Assembly: GCF_048323655.1 (NCBI RefSeq)
Contig: NZ_JBLUWW010000003.1
Location: 791,771-855,770 of the forward strand
Length of the DNA stretch: 64,000 nucleotides
Reading direction: 5' to 3'
Source of the DNA: Salinimicrobium soli
Lineage (GTDB): Bacteria > Bacteroidota > Bacteroidia > Flavobacteriales > Flavobacteriaceae
The notes under the pieces were generated by a model that saw nothing but the letters and a program-made list of their open reading frames with translations, was not told where the DNA came from and searched no databases. Of the stretch, positions 52,761 through 61,657 are shown one piece after another. The translations under genes were made by a program, and so were the position numbers. Positions within the stretch are counted from its first letter, which is position 1. Every line of letters starts with the position of its first letter.

Positions 52761-53078
52761 ATGGAAAAACCAACTTTACCAAATTCAACTTTGATTCTTG
52801 TATTCGGAATCCTCTCAATCCTTACCTGTTGCTGCTATGGCGTACTTGGTCTCATTTTCGGAATTGTGGCCCTCGTACTCGCTAAACGAGCCAGAGAGGT
52901 CTACGCCGCAGATCCTGATATTTATAAAGGCTATGACAATGTCAAAACGGGAAGAATTCTAGCGATCATAGGAATAGTACTTTCCTCCCTGTACCTGATC
53001 GCCACCATTGTTTCAATAGCGATCTACGGTTGGGATGGATTACAGGAGATGACCCGAGACATGGAGTATAACTTTTAG
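52761..53078 (+). CDS. CCC-motif membrane protein
   Basis: 105 residues: hydrophobic segment LILVFGILSILTCCCYGVLGLIFGI with three adjacent cysteines, then LVLAKRAREVYAADPDIYKG, and a second hydrophobic segment (about 70-92). This shape is a recurring small family in Flavobacteriia. It may be a partner of the DUF2752 protein upstream, but nothing proves it. Function unknown. Confidence 0.82.
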   Translation: MEKPTLPNSTLILVFGILSILTCCCYGVLGLIFGIVALVLAKRAREVYAADPDIYKGYDNVKTGRILAIIGIVLSSLYLIATIVSIAIYGWDGLQEMTRDMEYNF

Positions 53079-53093
53079 AATTTCTTCAATAGT

Positions 53094-53121
53094 AAAAAAG
53101 CTGCCATCCGGCAGCTTTTTT
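53094..53121. terminator. Bidirectional terminator between the CCC-motif gene and rocD
   Basis: AAAAAGCTGCC-ATCC-GGCAGCTTTTT, a perfect stem with A and T runs on each side, between converging genes. Confidence 0.92.
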
Positions 53122-53152
53122 TATTTTATTTAAATAATTGTTTTACAACTAC

Positions 53153-54394
53153 TTACTCAAATTCTTTTAAAGTTTTAGTTATAATATCCACACAGTCCCT
53201 CAACTGCTCCTCATTCATTACAAGCGGGGGAGCAAAGCGGATGATATTTCCGTGAGTTGGCTTCGCGAGAAGTCCATTCTCCTTCAGCTGCATACAAATA
53301 TCCCATGCAGTAGAACTGTCTTCAGAATCATTAATAACAATAGCGTTTAAAAGTCCTTTTCCGCGAACCAGGTTCACGATCTTAGAATTCCTGATATAAT
53401 CATCCATCAATCTGCGGAAGAGATTCCCTAATTTTTCAGCATTTTCAGCTAAATTTTCATCCCTGATCACTTCAAGGGCTGCCATTGCCACCGCACAAGC
53501 CACAGGGTTCCCTCCAAAAGTGGAACCGTGTTGCCCGGGTTTGATCACATTCATTACAGGATCATTGGCCAGTACAGCTGAGACGGGATAAACCCCTCCG
53601 GAAATGGCTTTTCCAAGTATCAGTACATCCGGTTTCACCTCTTCGTGATCAACCGCTAAAAGTTTTCCTGTTCTTGCAATTCCCGTTTGAACTTCATCAG
53701 CAATGAACAAAACATTGTGCTGCTCACATAAAGCTTTCGCTCTTTTCAAGAAACCTTCAGAAGGCACATAGACCCCGGCTTCACCCTGAATTGGCTCCAC
53801 AAGGAATCCTGCAACATGTTCATTCTCTTTTAAAGCTTTTTCCAAAGCTTCGGTATCGTTGTATGGAATCTTTATAAATCCGGGAGTGTAAGGACCAAAG
53901 TTCTTACGTGCATCTTCGTCATTAGAAAAAGAGATGATGGTAGTGGTTCTTCCGTGGAAGTTATTCTCACAAACAATGATCTTGGCCTCGGCCTCATTCA
54001 CCCCTTTTTCCTCGTAAGCCCATTTACGGGCGATCTTGATAGCGGTTTCTACGGCCTCTGCCCCTGTATTCATTGGCAAAAGCTTGTCGAAACCAAAATA
54101 TTCGGTGGCGAACTTCTCATATTTTCCCAATACATCATTATGGAAAGCACGGGAGGTAAGCGCCAGTTTTTGAGCCTGAGCAGTCATTGCCCCTACTATC
54201 TTAGGATGACAATGCCCCTGGTTTACTGCGGAATAAGCCGAAAGAAAATCATAGTATTTCTTTCCTTCCACATCCCACACATGAACACCTTCTCCTTTTT
54301 CAAGGACTACCGGAAGCGGGTGGTAATTATGGGCCCCGTATTTTTCTTCCAGCCGAATGGCTTCTTGTGATGAAATTTTTTCTGAAACTGTCAT
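53153..54394 (-). CDS. rocD: Ornithine--oxo-acid transaminase
   Basis: PLP transaminase converting ornithine to glutamate semialdehyde, in arginine and proline catabolism. 413 aa from ATG 54394 (MTVSEKISSQEAIRLEEKYGA). The cofactor lysine is in DVLILGKAISGGVYP; GAEAVETAIKIARKW and QHGSTFGGNPVACAVA are subgroup III marks. TTG 54403 is an alternative. The choice of ornithine over acetylornithine follows from the GAHNYHPLP opening; a definite choice would need a tree. Confidence 0.88.
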   Translation of the reverse strand: MTVSEKISSQEAIRLEEKYGAHNYHPLPVVLEKGEGVHVWDVEGKKYYDFLSAYSAVNQGHCHPKIVGAMTAQAQKLALTSRAFHNDVLGKYEKFATEYFGFDKLLPMNTGAEAVETAIKIARKWAYEEKGVNEAEAKIIVCENNFHGRTTTIISFSNDEDARKNFGPYTPGFIKIPYNDTEALEKALKENEHVAGFLVEPIQGEAGVYVPSEGFLKRAKALCEQHNVLFIADEVQTGIARTGKLLAVDHEEVKPDVLILGKAISGGVYPVSAVLANDPVMNVIKPGQHGSTFGGNPVACAVAMAALEVIRDENLAENAEKLGNLFRRLMDDYIRNSKIVNLVRGKGLLNAIVINDSEDSSTAWDICMQLKENGLLAKPTHGNIIRFAPPLVMNEEQLRDCVDIITKTLKEFE

Positions 54395-54556
54395 TTTGTT
54401 CAATTTTACATGTTATTACTTCAAATTCCTGCTTTCCAGAAGTACCTAAAAACCGGTAATTTGAGGAGAGAAATCATCCTGAATTGAGAAGTCGCAAATT
54501 ACTAAATGTTTCCCGATTTTTTAAAGCCTTAGCCCTTTAAATCTTAGCTTTTATCC

Positions 54557-54564
54557 TATTTTTG
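54557..54564 (+). promoter_or_regulatory. -7 promoter element for rlmD
   Basis: TATTTTTG, perfect TAnnTTTG, only four bases before the rlmD ATG, so the transcript is likely leaderless. Confidence 0.55.
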
Positions 54565-54568
54565 CCGC

Positions 54569-55981
54569 ATGGGAAGAAAGAACAGAAATAAAGAATTTAA
54601 AGAACTTGAAGTCATAGATGCCGGCGCTAAAGGAAAGAGTATTGCCAAGGCCCCTGACGGAAAAGTCATTTTTATTGGCAACGCGGTTCCGGGAGATGTC
54701 ATTGATGTACAGACAACCAGAAAGAAAAAAGCGTATTACGAAGGCACAGCCACAAAGATCCACAAGTTTTCAGATAAGCGGGTGGAACCGCCGTGTATAC
54801 ATTTTAGCGTTTGTGGAGGTTGTAAATGGCAGTTCATGGGATATGAACACCAGTTGTTCTATAAGCAGAAAGAAGTTGAAAATAACCTGAGAAGGCTTGG
54901 AAAAATAGAACTTCCTGAGATCACCCCAATTCTAGGAAGCAAGGAGATCTATTTTTACAGGAATAAAATGGAATTCTCCTTTAGCGATAGCCGTTGGTTA
55001 ACTCAGGAGGAGATACAGAGTGGTGAAGAGATCGAGCAACGTAACGCACTTGGTTTTCACATTCCGGGAATGTGGGACAAGATCCTCGATATTAAGGAAT
55101 GTCATTTGCAACAGGCACCCAGCAACGGGATTCGTAACAGCATCAAAGAATTCGCAATTAAGAATAATATTTCCTTTTTCAACACCAGGGAACAGAAAGG
55201 AATGTTACGTACGCTGATGATCCGTACTTCTTCAACGGGAGAGATCATGGTGTTGCTTCAGTTTTTTGAAGATGACAGAAAGCAAAGGGAATTATTACTT
55301 GATTTCGTCGCAGAAAAGTTTCCGGAGATCACTTCCCTTCAGTATGTGATCAACTCTAAAGGAAATGACACCATTTACGATCAGGAAGTCATTTGTTACA
55401 AAGGAGAAGATCACATCTTTGAAGAAATGGAAGGACTCAGATTCAAGATCAACGCAAAGTCCTTCTATCAGACCAATTCTGCACAAGCTTATGAACTTTA
55501 CAAGATCACTCGCGACTTTGCGGGCCTTACCGGAAACGAGCTGGTATATGATCTTTACACCGGAACAGGTACTATTGCTCAATTTGTAGCTGCAAAAGCA
55601 CAAAAAGTAGTAGGAGTTGAAGCAGTACCAGAAGCTATTGAAGATGCCAGGGAAAATGCACGCAACAACGGAATAGAAAATACTGAATTCTACGCCGGGG
55701 ACATGAAAAAGGTGTTTACAGAAGACTTTATTAAGCAGCATGGCCATCCCGATGTGATCATTACAGATCCCCCAAGGGACGGAATGCACAAGGATGTAGT
55801 TGCACAAATTATTGGTATCTTGCCGAAGCGTATCGTCTATGTAAGTTGTAATTCTGCCACACAGGCAAGGGATCTGGCTTTACTGGATGAGCATTACAAA
55901 GTGACACGGGTGCAGGCAGTAGATATGTTCCCGCAGACGTTTCACGTAGAAAATGTGGTATGTTTAGAACTCCGAAAATAA
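54569..55981 (+). CDS. rlmD: 23S rRNA (uracil-5-)-methyltransferase, RlmD/RumA type
   Basis: SAM-dependent m5U methyltransferase of 470 aa. N-terminal TRAM-like domain (about 10-65), then Fe-S cysteines Cys76, Cys82, Cys85 and Cys178 (PPCIHFSVCGGCKW and KECHL). The SAM region is YDLYTGTGTIAQF; ITDPPRDGMH precedes the catalytic Cys in VYVSCNSATQARDL. The Fe-S set favours RumA over TrmA. The modified base (U1939 versus U747) cannot be told from sequence alone. The end overlaps the next gene by 22 bases. Confidence 0.93.
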   Translation: MGRKNRNKEFKELEVIDAGAKGKSIAKAPDGKVIFIGNAVPGDVIDVQTTRKKKAYYEGTATKIHKFSDKRVEPPCIHFSVCGGCKWQFMGYEHQLFYKQKEVENNLRRLGKIELPEITPILGSKEIYFYRNKMEFSFSDSRWLTQEEIQSGEEIEQRNALGFHIPGMWDKILDIKECHLQQAPSNGIRNSIKEFAIKNNISFFNTREQKGMLRTLMIRTSSTGEIMVLLQFFEDDRKQRELLLDFVAEKFPEITSLQYVINSKGNDTIYDQEVICYKGEDHIFEEMEGLRFKINAKSFYQTNSAQAYELYKITRDFAGLTGNELVYDLYTGTGTIAQFVAAKAQKVVGVEAVPEAIEDARENARNNGIENTEFYAGDMKKVFTEDFIKQHGHPDVIITDPPRDGMHKDVVAQIIGILPKRIVYVSCNSATQARDLALLDEHYKVTRVQAVDMFPQTFHVENVVCLELRK

Positions 55982-56466
55982 TCAGGTTCCAAAAATGGCT
56001 TTTTTCAGCAGGTATTTTCCTGCTGTTTGCCGGGTGTCAAAAAGATGATCTTTGCCCGCAGGATACCGAGACCACTCCAATGCTGGTGATCGAATTTTAT
56101 GATGCTGAAGATCCGTCAAGTCTGAAAGCGGTTTCGAATCTTGTAGTGATCGCTTCAGATAAGGAGTCGAGGTTTCTTGGACCTACAACTGCAAACCAGG
56201 TGGCAATTCCGCTGAAAACAAATGAAACCTTTACCGAATTCAGGTTCATTTCCTCGAGCGGAACTCCAAATGAGAATGAAGACGTGGTCACTTTCACCTA
56301 CGATCCCACTCCGGTCTACCTTAACCGCGCCTGCGGATATAAAATTGCGTATAGAAACCTGGATGTAACAGTGACTAATGATGACGATAACTGGATACAG
56401 GGAGAAATTGTTTTACAAGAAAATGTAGAAAATGAAACAGCAGCACATATTTCTTTTACTCATTAG
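55960..56466 (+). CDS. DUF6452 family lipoprotein
   Basis: 168 residues. The lipobox is LLFAGC with Cys26, after a membrane-type N terminus with several basic residues. The mature part has DLCPQDTETTPMLVIEFYDA and is beta-rich, as in the DUF6452 family of Bacteroidota. Its start overlaps the end of rlmD by 22 bases, and its stop overlaps the next gene by 35 bases. Function unknown. Confidence 0.8.
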   Translation: MFRTPKIIRFQKWLFSAGIFLLFAGCQKDDLCPQDTETTPMLVIEFYDAEDPSSLKAVSNLVVIASDKESRFLGPTTANQVAIPLKTNETFTEFRFISSSGTPNENEDVVTFTYDPTPVYLNRACGYKIAYRNLDVTVTNDDDNWIQGEIVLQENVENETAAHISFTH

Positions 56467-57142
56467 TCTTTTCGTTTTCTCATCTTCTGCATTGACTGCT
56501 CAGGAAGATCAGGTTGCCGATACTCTTGTGTATCGCGAAAAATATGGCCTCCGGTTAGGAGTTGACATCAGTAAACCGGTAAGAAGCCTCATCGATGCCG
56601 ATTACCAGGGACTGGAAATCAAAGGGGACTATCGCATTTATGACGACTATTACCTCGCTGCCGAATTGGGTACTGAAGAAAATCTCATAGCTGAAACCAA
56701 TGTTACTGCTTCGGCAAAAGGAAGCTATATCAAAGTGGGAGCCGATTACAATGCCTATAACAACTGGATTGGCATGCAAAACATGATCTACGCAGGCTTG
56801 CGCTACGGATTTTCCACCTTCTCCACCGAACTTCAGGAGTATTCAATTTATACCAATGACAGTTATTTTGAACCAGATTTACGTGTGGAGCCACAGGAAT
56901 TCAAAGATCTTACAGCCAGCTGGATCGAATTGCAACTGGGGGTGAAAGTCGAAGTACTGACTAACCTTTACCTGGGTACCCACGTGGAATTGAAAAGAAG
57001 GGTCACAGAGGTGAAACCAAATAATTTTGACAACCTTTATATTCCGGGTTTCAACCGCACCTATGACGGAAGCTTCTATGGAGTTGGCTACGGGTATTCA
57101 ATCTCTTACCTTATCCCGCTATACAAAAGGAATCGCCTTTAG
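56432..57142 (+). CDS. DUF6048 family outer membrane protein
   Basis: 236 residues with signal peptide about 1-23 (MKQQHIFLLLISLFVFSSSALTA). The mature part repeats amphipathic strands (GLRLGVDISKPV, SYIKVGADYNAY, NMIYAGLRYGFS, YGVGYGYSISYLIPLY), a beta-barrel pattern of the DUF6048 family. It starts within the preceding lipoprotein gene (35-base overlap), so the two are probably coupled and may work together. Its last four bases overlap the convergent RNA methyltransferase gene. Confidence 0.82.
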   Translation: MKQQHIFLLLISLFVFSSSALTAQEDQVADTLVYREKYGLRLGVDISKPVRSLIDADYQGLEIKGDYRIYDDYYLAAELGTEENLIAETNVTASAKGSYIKVGADYNAYNNWIGMQNMIYAGLRYGFSTFSTELQEYSIYTNDSYFEPDLRVEPQEFKDLTASWIELQLGVKVEVLTNLYLGTHVELKRRVTEVKPNNFDNLYIPGFNRTYDGSFYGVGYGYSISYLIPLYKRNRL

Positions 57143-58299
57143 AGATCCTGTTTTTTCGCTTTTTTACTGCCTTCGTAGATCTCGTACTTCAATAATCGGG
57201 ATTCTAGGGAGCCGTTAAAGACCTTGATCTTACGGCTGGGTCTCAACCCAACATGCTTAATAGCCTCTATATTAGAAGTCACAAACCAGGCCTCTGTACC
57301 GGGATATCCCTGTTTTAAGGTGTCCCCGATCGATTTATAAAATTCCGGCATGTCTATTTCCAGTCGTTCTCCATATGGAGGATTGAACATCATGTGCAGG
57401 TGGCGTTCGGTTTTCTTTTCAGTAGTAAAGAAATCAGCCTGCTCCACGGTGATGAATTCTGAAAGATTAGCATTGTCAATATTATCCTTGGCCTTTCTTA
57501 TTGCCGAAGGAGCCTTGTCATAACCTTTGATCGTAAAATGAAAATCACGCACCTTTTTCAAAACTGATTCTTCTATCTTCTCAAAAAGGTCTTCATCCCA
57601 ATCTTTCCATTTTTCAAATCCGAATTCTTTTTTGTTCAGGTTCGGCGGAATGTTGCACGCGATCATGGCAGCTTCAATTAGAATAGTACCACTCCCGCAC
57701 ATAGGATCCATAAAATCACATTGCCCATCCCATCCGGAGTGTAATAAAAGTCCGGCAGCCAAGACCTCATTGATGGGGGCGATATTCGTTGCCGATTTAT
57801 AACCTCTCTTATGCAGAGATTGTCCTGAACTGTCAAGTGAAACAGTACAGGTATCCTTTTCAATATGGATGTTGATTCGAAGCGTAGGAAAATCCAGGTC
57901 GATGCTTGGTCTTTTTCCGAGCGTATTCCGGAAGCGATCTACAATGGCATCCTTTGATTTTAAAGCCACATACTTGGAATGTGTAAACCTTGGAGAATGA
58001 ACTGTAGCATCAATGGCAAGGGTTTCTTCTGCTTCCAGGTGCTTTTCCCATTCCATATTATAGACATGCTTGTAAAGATCTTCTTCAGAAAAAACCTTAA
58101 AACTGGCAATGGGTTTCAGGACCTTAATGGCCGTACGAAGAGAAAGGTTCGCTTTGTACATAAAACCTTTATCCCCAACAAAAGATACGGACCTCACGCC
58201 TTCTTTAACATCTATCGCTCCTAAATTCCGTAATTCCTTTGCCAGTAAAGGTTCAAAACCAAAAAGGGTTTTGGCAACCATTTCATAATTATTTCCCAT
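57139..58299 (-). CDS. THUMP-domain RNA methyltransferase (RlmL N-terminal-like)
   Basis: 386 residues. THUMP domain in about 50-160, then a Rossmann methyltransferase with MCGSGTILIEAAM (SAM) and the catalytic motif FNPPYGERL. This is the (m2G) RlmL N-half family: N2-methylguanosine in 23S rRNA. The C-terminal half of fused RlmL (RlmK) is absent, as usual in Bacteroidota. A promoter box on the minus strand lies 20 bases upstream. Confidence 0.88.
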   Translation of the reverse strand: MGNNYEMVAKTLFGFEPLLAKELRNLGAIDVKEGVRSVSFVGDKGFMYKANLSLRTAIKVLKPIASFKVFSEEDLYKHVYNMEWEKHLEAEETLAIDATVHSPRFTHSKYVALKSKDAIVDRFRNTLGKRPSIDLDFPTLRINIHIEKDTCTVSLDSSGQSLHKRGYKSATNIAPINEVLAAGLLLHSGWDGQCDFMDPMCGSGTILIEAAMIACNIPPNLNKKEFGFEKWKDWDEDLFEKIEESVLKKVRDFHFTIKGYDKAPSAIRKAKDNIDNANLSEFITVEQADFFTTEKKTERHLHMMFNPPYGERLEIDMPEFYKSIGDTLKQGYPGTEAWFVTSNIEAIKHVGLRPSRKIKVFNGSLESRLLKYEIYEGSKKAKKQDL

Positions 58300-58319
58300 G
58301 TCTAATTTTCTCTTAGAGG

Positions 58320-58327
58320 CAAAAATA
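58320..58327 (-). promoter_or_regulatory. -7 promoter element for the THUMP methyltransferase gene
   Basis: TATTTTTG on the minus strand, perfect TAnnTTTG, 20 bases upstream of the ATG; back to back with the element at 58331-58338. Confidence 0.5.
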
Positions 58328-58330
58328 CAT

Positions 58331-58338
58331 TAATTTTG
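58331..58338 (+). promoter_or_regulatory. -7 promoter element for the 58345 methyltransferase gene
   Basis: TAATTTTG, perfect TAnnTTTG, six bases before the ATG at 58345, so the transcript is likely leaderless. Confidence 0.55.
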
Positions 58339-58344
58339 ACCGAT

Positions 58345-59076
58345 ATGGAATTAGCTGAAAAAAACTGGTATTCGTCGTGGTTTGACACCCCTTACTACCA
58401 CATTCTTTATAAGAACCGGGGAGATGAAGAAGCCCAAAATTTCATGAAGAACCTGGTTTCGTTCTTAAAACTTAAGCCGGGTGCAACCATCCTGGACCTT
58501 GCCTGCGGGAGGGGCCGGCATTCGCGGTTTTTAAATAAGGAGGGATTTGATGTAACGGGCGTGGACCTTTCTGAAAACAATATCGCTTACGCCAAACAGT
58601 TCGAAAATGAAAATCTGCACTTCGCTACCCATTGCATGTGTGAACCTGTCAATGAGAAATTCGATGCCGTATTTAACCTTTTTACGAGTATAGGATATTT
58701 TGAAGAGGAAGAAGATAACCTTCGAACCATCATGTCCATCAAAGAAGAATTGAAACCTGAAGGTTTTGGTGTAATAGATTTTATGAATGTCAAAAAGGTC
58801 ATAAAGGATCTCATTCCCGAAGAAGTTAAGACTGTAAAAGGAATTGAGTTCGATATTTCCCGAAGCGTAAAAGACGGTTACATCGTAAAAGATATCCGAT
58901 TTGAGGATGAAGGCGAAGAACATCTCTTTACTGAAAAAGTAAAAGCCCTTACACTGGAGGGTTTTCAGGAATATTTTGAAAAAGCCGGAATAGAATTACT
59001 GCACATCTTTGGGAATTATGAACTTCAGGATTTTAATGAACAAACTTCAGACAGGCTGATTTTGATTTTCAACTAA
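58345..59076 (+). CDS. Class I SAM-dependent methyltransferase
   Basis: 243 aa from ATG 58345. SAM motif ILDLACGRGRHSRFL, followed by VTGVDLSENNIAYAK and FDAVFNLFTSIGYF; this is the Methyltransf_25 type. Substrate unknown. The start TTG at 58336 is part of the -7 promoter box and so unlikely. Its stop and the ATG of the ZIP transporter share a base (TAATG), suggesting coupling. Confidence 0.88.
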   Translation: MELAEKNWYSSWFDTPYYHILYKNRGDEEAQNFMKNLVSFLKLKPGATILDLACGRGRHSRFLNKEGFDVTGVDLSENNIAYAKQFENENLHFATHCMCEPVNEKFDAVFNLFTSIGYFEEEEDNLRTIMSIKEELKPEGFGVIDFMNVKKVIKDLIPEEVKTVKGIEFDISRSVKDGYIVKDIRFEDEGEEHLFTEKVKALTLEGFQEYFEKAGIELLHIFGNYELQDFNEQTSDRLILIFN

Positions 59077-59744
59077 TGATCTATACACTTCCCTTACTGG
59101 CAGTAGTTGCAGGATACCTTATTTCCTTATTCATCAAGCCATCTACTTCAACAGGTTTCCAGTTGTTGCTATCCTTTAGTGGAGCCTTTCTATTATCGGT
59201 AACGGTTTTTGAATTGTTACCCGAAGTCTATACTTCCGGAAACGAACAGGTAGGCCTCTTCATAATGTTGGGCCTACTGTTGCAGATCTTCCTGGAATTT
59301 CTTTCCAAGGGTGTAGAACACGGCCATATGCACCATCAAGAGGAGTCGGCGAAATTCCCCCTTTTATTATTGCTCAGTCTTTCTCTGCACTCGTTATTAG
59401 AAGGATTTCCATTAAACACAAGCACCGATCTTTTGCACGGAGTGGTGATCCATAAGATCCCCGTGGCTGCCATTCTTTCTACTTTTTTAATCCATTCAGG
59501 GATCAGCAAAGGGCGGGTCATTTTATTCCTTACGATCTTTGCGGCAATGACGCCACTTGGCAGCTGGTTGCATTCCAGTTTTGAAGCACTTGACACGTAT
59601 TCAATCTATATTTATTCCCTCGTGATAGGTGTATTTCTGCATGTTTCGACCACTATTCTTTTTGAGGCCTCGAAAAATCACAGTTTCAATCTCTCGAAAC
59701 TGGCTGTGATCATTGTAGGGATCATTTTAGCTTATCTAATTTAA
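59076..59744 (+). CDS. ZIP family metal transporter
   Basis: 222 residues, about seven to eight membrane segments. A His-rich loop GVEHGHMHHQEES lies between segments; HSLLEGFPL and HKIPVAAIL are the family's metal-site helices. It probably imports zinc or another divalent metal into the cytoplasm; the metal is not certain. Its start overlaps the methyltransferase stop and the DUF4268 gene starts one base after it. Confidence 0.9.
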   Translation: MIYTLPLLAVVAGYLISLFIKPSTSTGFQLLLSFSGAFLLSVTVFELLPEVYTSGNEQVGLFIMLGLLLQIFLEFLSKGVEHGHMHHQEESAKFPLLLLLSLSLHSLLEGFPLNTSTDLLHGVVIHKIPVAAILSTFLIHSGISKGRVILFLTIFAAMTPLGSWLHSSFEALDTYSIYIYSLVIGVFLHVSTTILFEASKNHSFNLSKLAVIIVGIILAYLI

Positions 59745-59745
59745 C

Positions 59746-60174
59746 ATGTTCAGCCGGGAGGAAGCAAAGAAGATAAGGCAGGAATTCTGGACCAGCTTCG
59801 GAAGGGAATATCCCCGGAAATGGCTCCTGTACAATACCAAAATGAAGGAGCTACAGCTCAAATTCAGTTTTGAACGTAAACTTGCCTTGGTTTCACTTGA
59901 CATTTCTGATGAAGATGAAATGATAAGAGCTTATTACTTTAAAAAACTGCAGTCCCTTAAAACCATTTTAGAGAACGAGTATCTTCCAGAAGTGGTCTTT
60001 GACCAAAATTATTTATTGCCCGAAGGTAAAGAGATAGCCAGGATCTATGTCAAACTTGAGAATGTAAGTGTCTACAACAAAAAAGACTGGCCAAAAGTAA
60101 AGGAGTGGTTAGCTGAAAAAATGGAGGCCCTTGAAGCATTTTTTGTGGAGTACCGCGATATCATTGAGCAGTAG
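59746..60174 (+). CDS. DUF4268 family protein
   Basis: 142 residues, soluble, with FWTSFGREYPRKWLLYNT and a C-terminal NKKDWPKVKEWLAEKMEALE segment. DUF4268 shape; such domains are often near restriction-type or unknown genes. Here it is the third gene of a methyltransferase-ZIP-DUF4268 operon, and its function is unknown. Convergent with the histidine kinase gene. Confidence 0.85.
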   Translation: MFSREEAKKIRQEFWTSFGREYPRKWLLYNTKMKELQLKFSFERKLALVSLDISDEDEMIRAYYFKKLQSLKTILENEYLPEVVFDQNYLLPEGKEIARIYVKLENVSVYNKKDWPKVKEWLAEKMEALEAFFVEYRDIIEQ

Positions 60175-60177
60175 TTT

Positions 60178-61653
60178 CTATTTAAGAGGAATTCGGAGCT
60201 CTACCCGTGTACCCTTATTGACTTTTTCAGGATAAAGATCGGCATAAGTCAAAGAATATTTTCCTTCATAATCTTTGTAGAAAATTTGAAGTCTTTCTCT
60301 GGTGATCTGTAGCCCTAAAGATCTTCTTTGGTGAAACTTCTGCTGGTTTATTTCTTTTGATCTCTTCATCCCAATGCCATTATCTTCGATTGCTATTTTT
60401 ATTTCAGTATCACTTTCCCTTTTCACAAGAATTGCGAGCTGCTTTTGGTCTACAAGAGAAAGTCCATGCCAAATGGCGTTTTCAACAAAGGACTGCAGGA
60501 TAAGGGAAGGCACCTTTATTCCCTGCAGGTCCAATCCCTCTTCAATTTTAACTTTCAGATGGATTTGATTATCAAACCTGATGTTCTCGATGTTCACATA
60601 TAACTGGATGGTTTCCAACTCTTCTGCCAAAGAACTTATTTTCTCCCTGGTAGCATCCAAAACTTTCCTGATGAACTTGGAAAATTTATTCAGATAGTAG
60701 ACCGCATTCTCTTTTTCATTATTAATAATATAAAGTTTAATACTGTTAAGCGAATTAAAGATAAAATGCGGATTCATCTGGCTGCGCAGGAAGTTGACCT
60801 TCAGTTCTGCCAGTTCGCGCTCATATTGAGCCGTCAATTTATCGATCTTATCCCTTTCTACCTGTTTGCTCAGGGTTTCCACATTCGCTTCCAGCTTTTG
60901 CTGCACCTTTAGTCTGAGCTTTTCATTTTCTTCATTTTGTCTTATGAGCTCAAGCTTTGCCTGCCTGTTTTCCTGTAAAAGCAACTTTTGCTTATGGCCG
61001 AGTCCCAAAGAAAAAAGTAGATTCTCAAAAATTCCTGCAAGAAGAAAAAATCCGGAAGCTATCCTAAAATTGTCTTTTCCGAGGTTGAGTTGATAAACAA
61101 GAACAGGTCCCAGCCACCCGAGAAAAAGGATCAAAGACCCAAAAATGAGGTAGGATCTTAACGGAATGGGTCTTTTTAGAATGGGATAGTACGAAAGAAT
61201 AGCCAGGATTGGCATATATATAAGAAAGAAAGTATACCCCAAATATCTTAAATGAGAGCCACCAACAAAATAGGAGATAAGGTGTATTAGAATGGCAATT
61301 CCTAAAAATATCAGGTTAGCACGCATCACATATTTATTCCAGCGCGGTGCATTTCGTTTCATTTCCAGGAAGCTGTAGGCGAAGAAAAGATATACGACAA
61401 AAGTGACCTCTGTAAGCAGGTACATAAAGTCCCTGAAATAGGTGATGTATATTATCTGATATCTTCCACTACTAAACCTAAGGATCGAAAATAATACCAG
61501 GAAAAGATAAAGGCTGTAAAAAAAATAGGACCTGATCTTTTGCTGAAAATACAGCAGAAAATGATATACAGCCAGGATAGAAAGCACCCCCGCGAAAAAA
61601 GTGAGCAGGCCGCTTTGAAAAGGCTGACGTATAATATCTATTAATTCTTCCAA
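60178..61653 (-). CDS. Sensor histidine kinase, LytS-type with seven membrane segments
   Basis: 491 residues. Seven membrane segments in about 15-215, then a coiled coil (about 222-290), and the His_kinase box RSQMNPHFIFNSLN with phosphoacceptor His296. The ATPase domain has FVENAIWHGLSLVDQ (N box) and IEDNGIGM (G box). This is the LytS/YehU-type kinase. The partner response regulator is the LytTR gene upstream, with four bases between. The signal is unknown. Confidence 0.9.
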   Translation of the reverse strand: MEELIDIIRQPFQSGLLTFFAGVLSILAVYHFLLYFQQKIRSYFFYSLYLFLVLFSILRFSSGRYQIIYITYFRDFMYLLTEVTFVVYLFFAYSFLEMKRNAPRWNKYVMRANLIFLGIAILIHLISYFVGGSHLRYLGYTFFLIYMPILAILSYYPILKRPIPLRSYLIFGSLILFLGWLGPVLVYQLNLGKDNFRIASGFFLLAGIFENLLFSLGLGHKQKLLLQENRQAKLELIRQNEENEKLRLKVQQKLEANVETLSKQVERDKIDKLTAQYERELAELKVNFLRSQMNPHFIFNSLNSIKLYIINNEKENAVYYLNKFSKFIRKVLDATREKISSLAEELETIQLYVNIENIRFDNQIHLKVKIEEGLDLQGIKVPSLILQSFVENAIWHGLSLVDQKQLAILVKRESDTEIKIAIEDNGIGMKRSKEINQQKFHQRRSLGLQITRERLQIFYKDYEGKYSLTYADLYPEKVNKGTRVELRIPLK

Positions 61654-61657
61654 CTAT

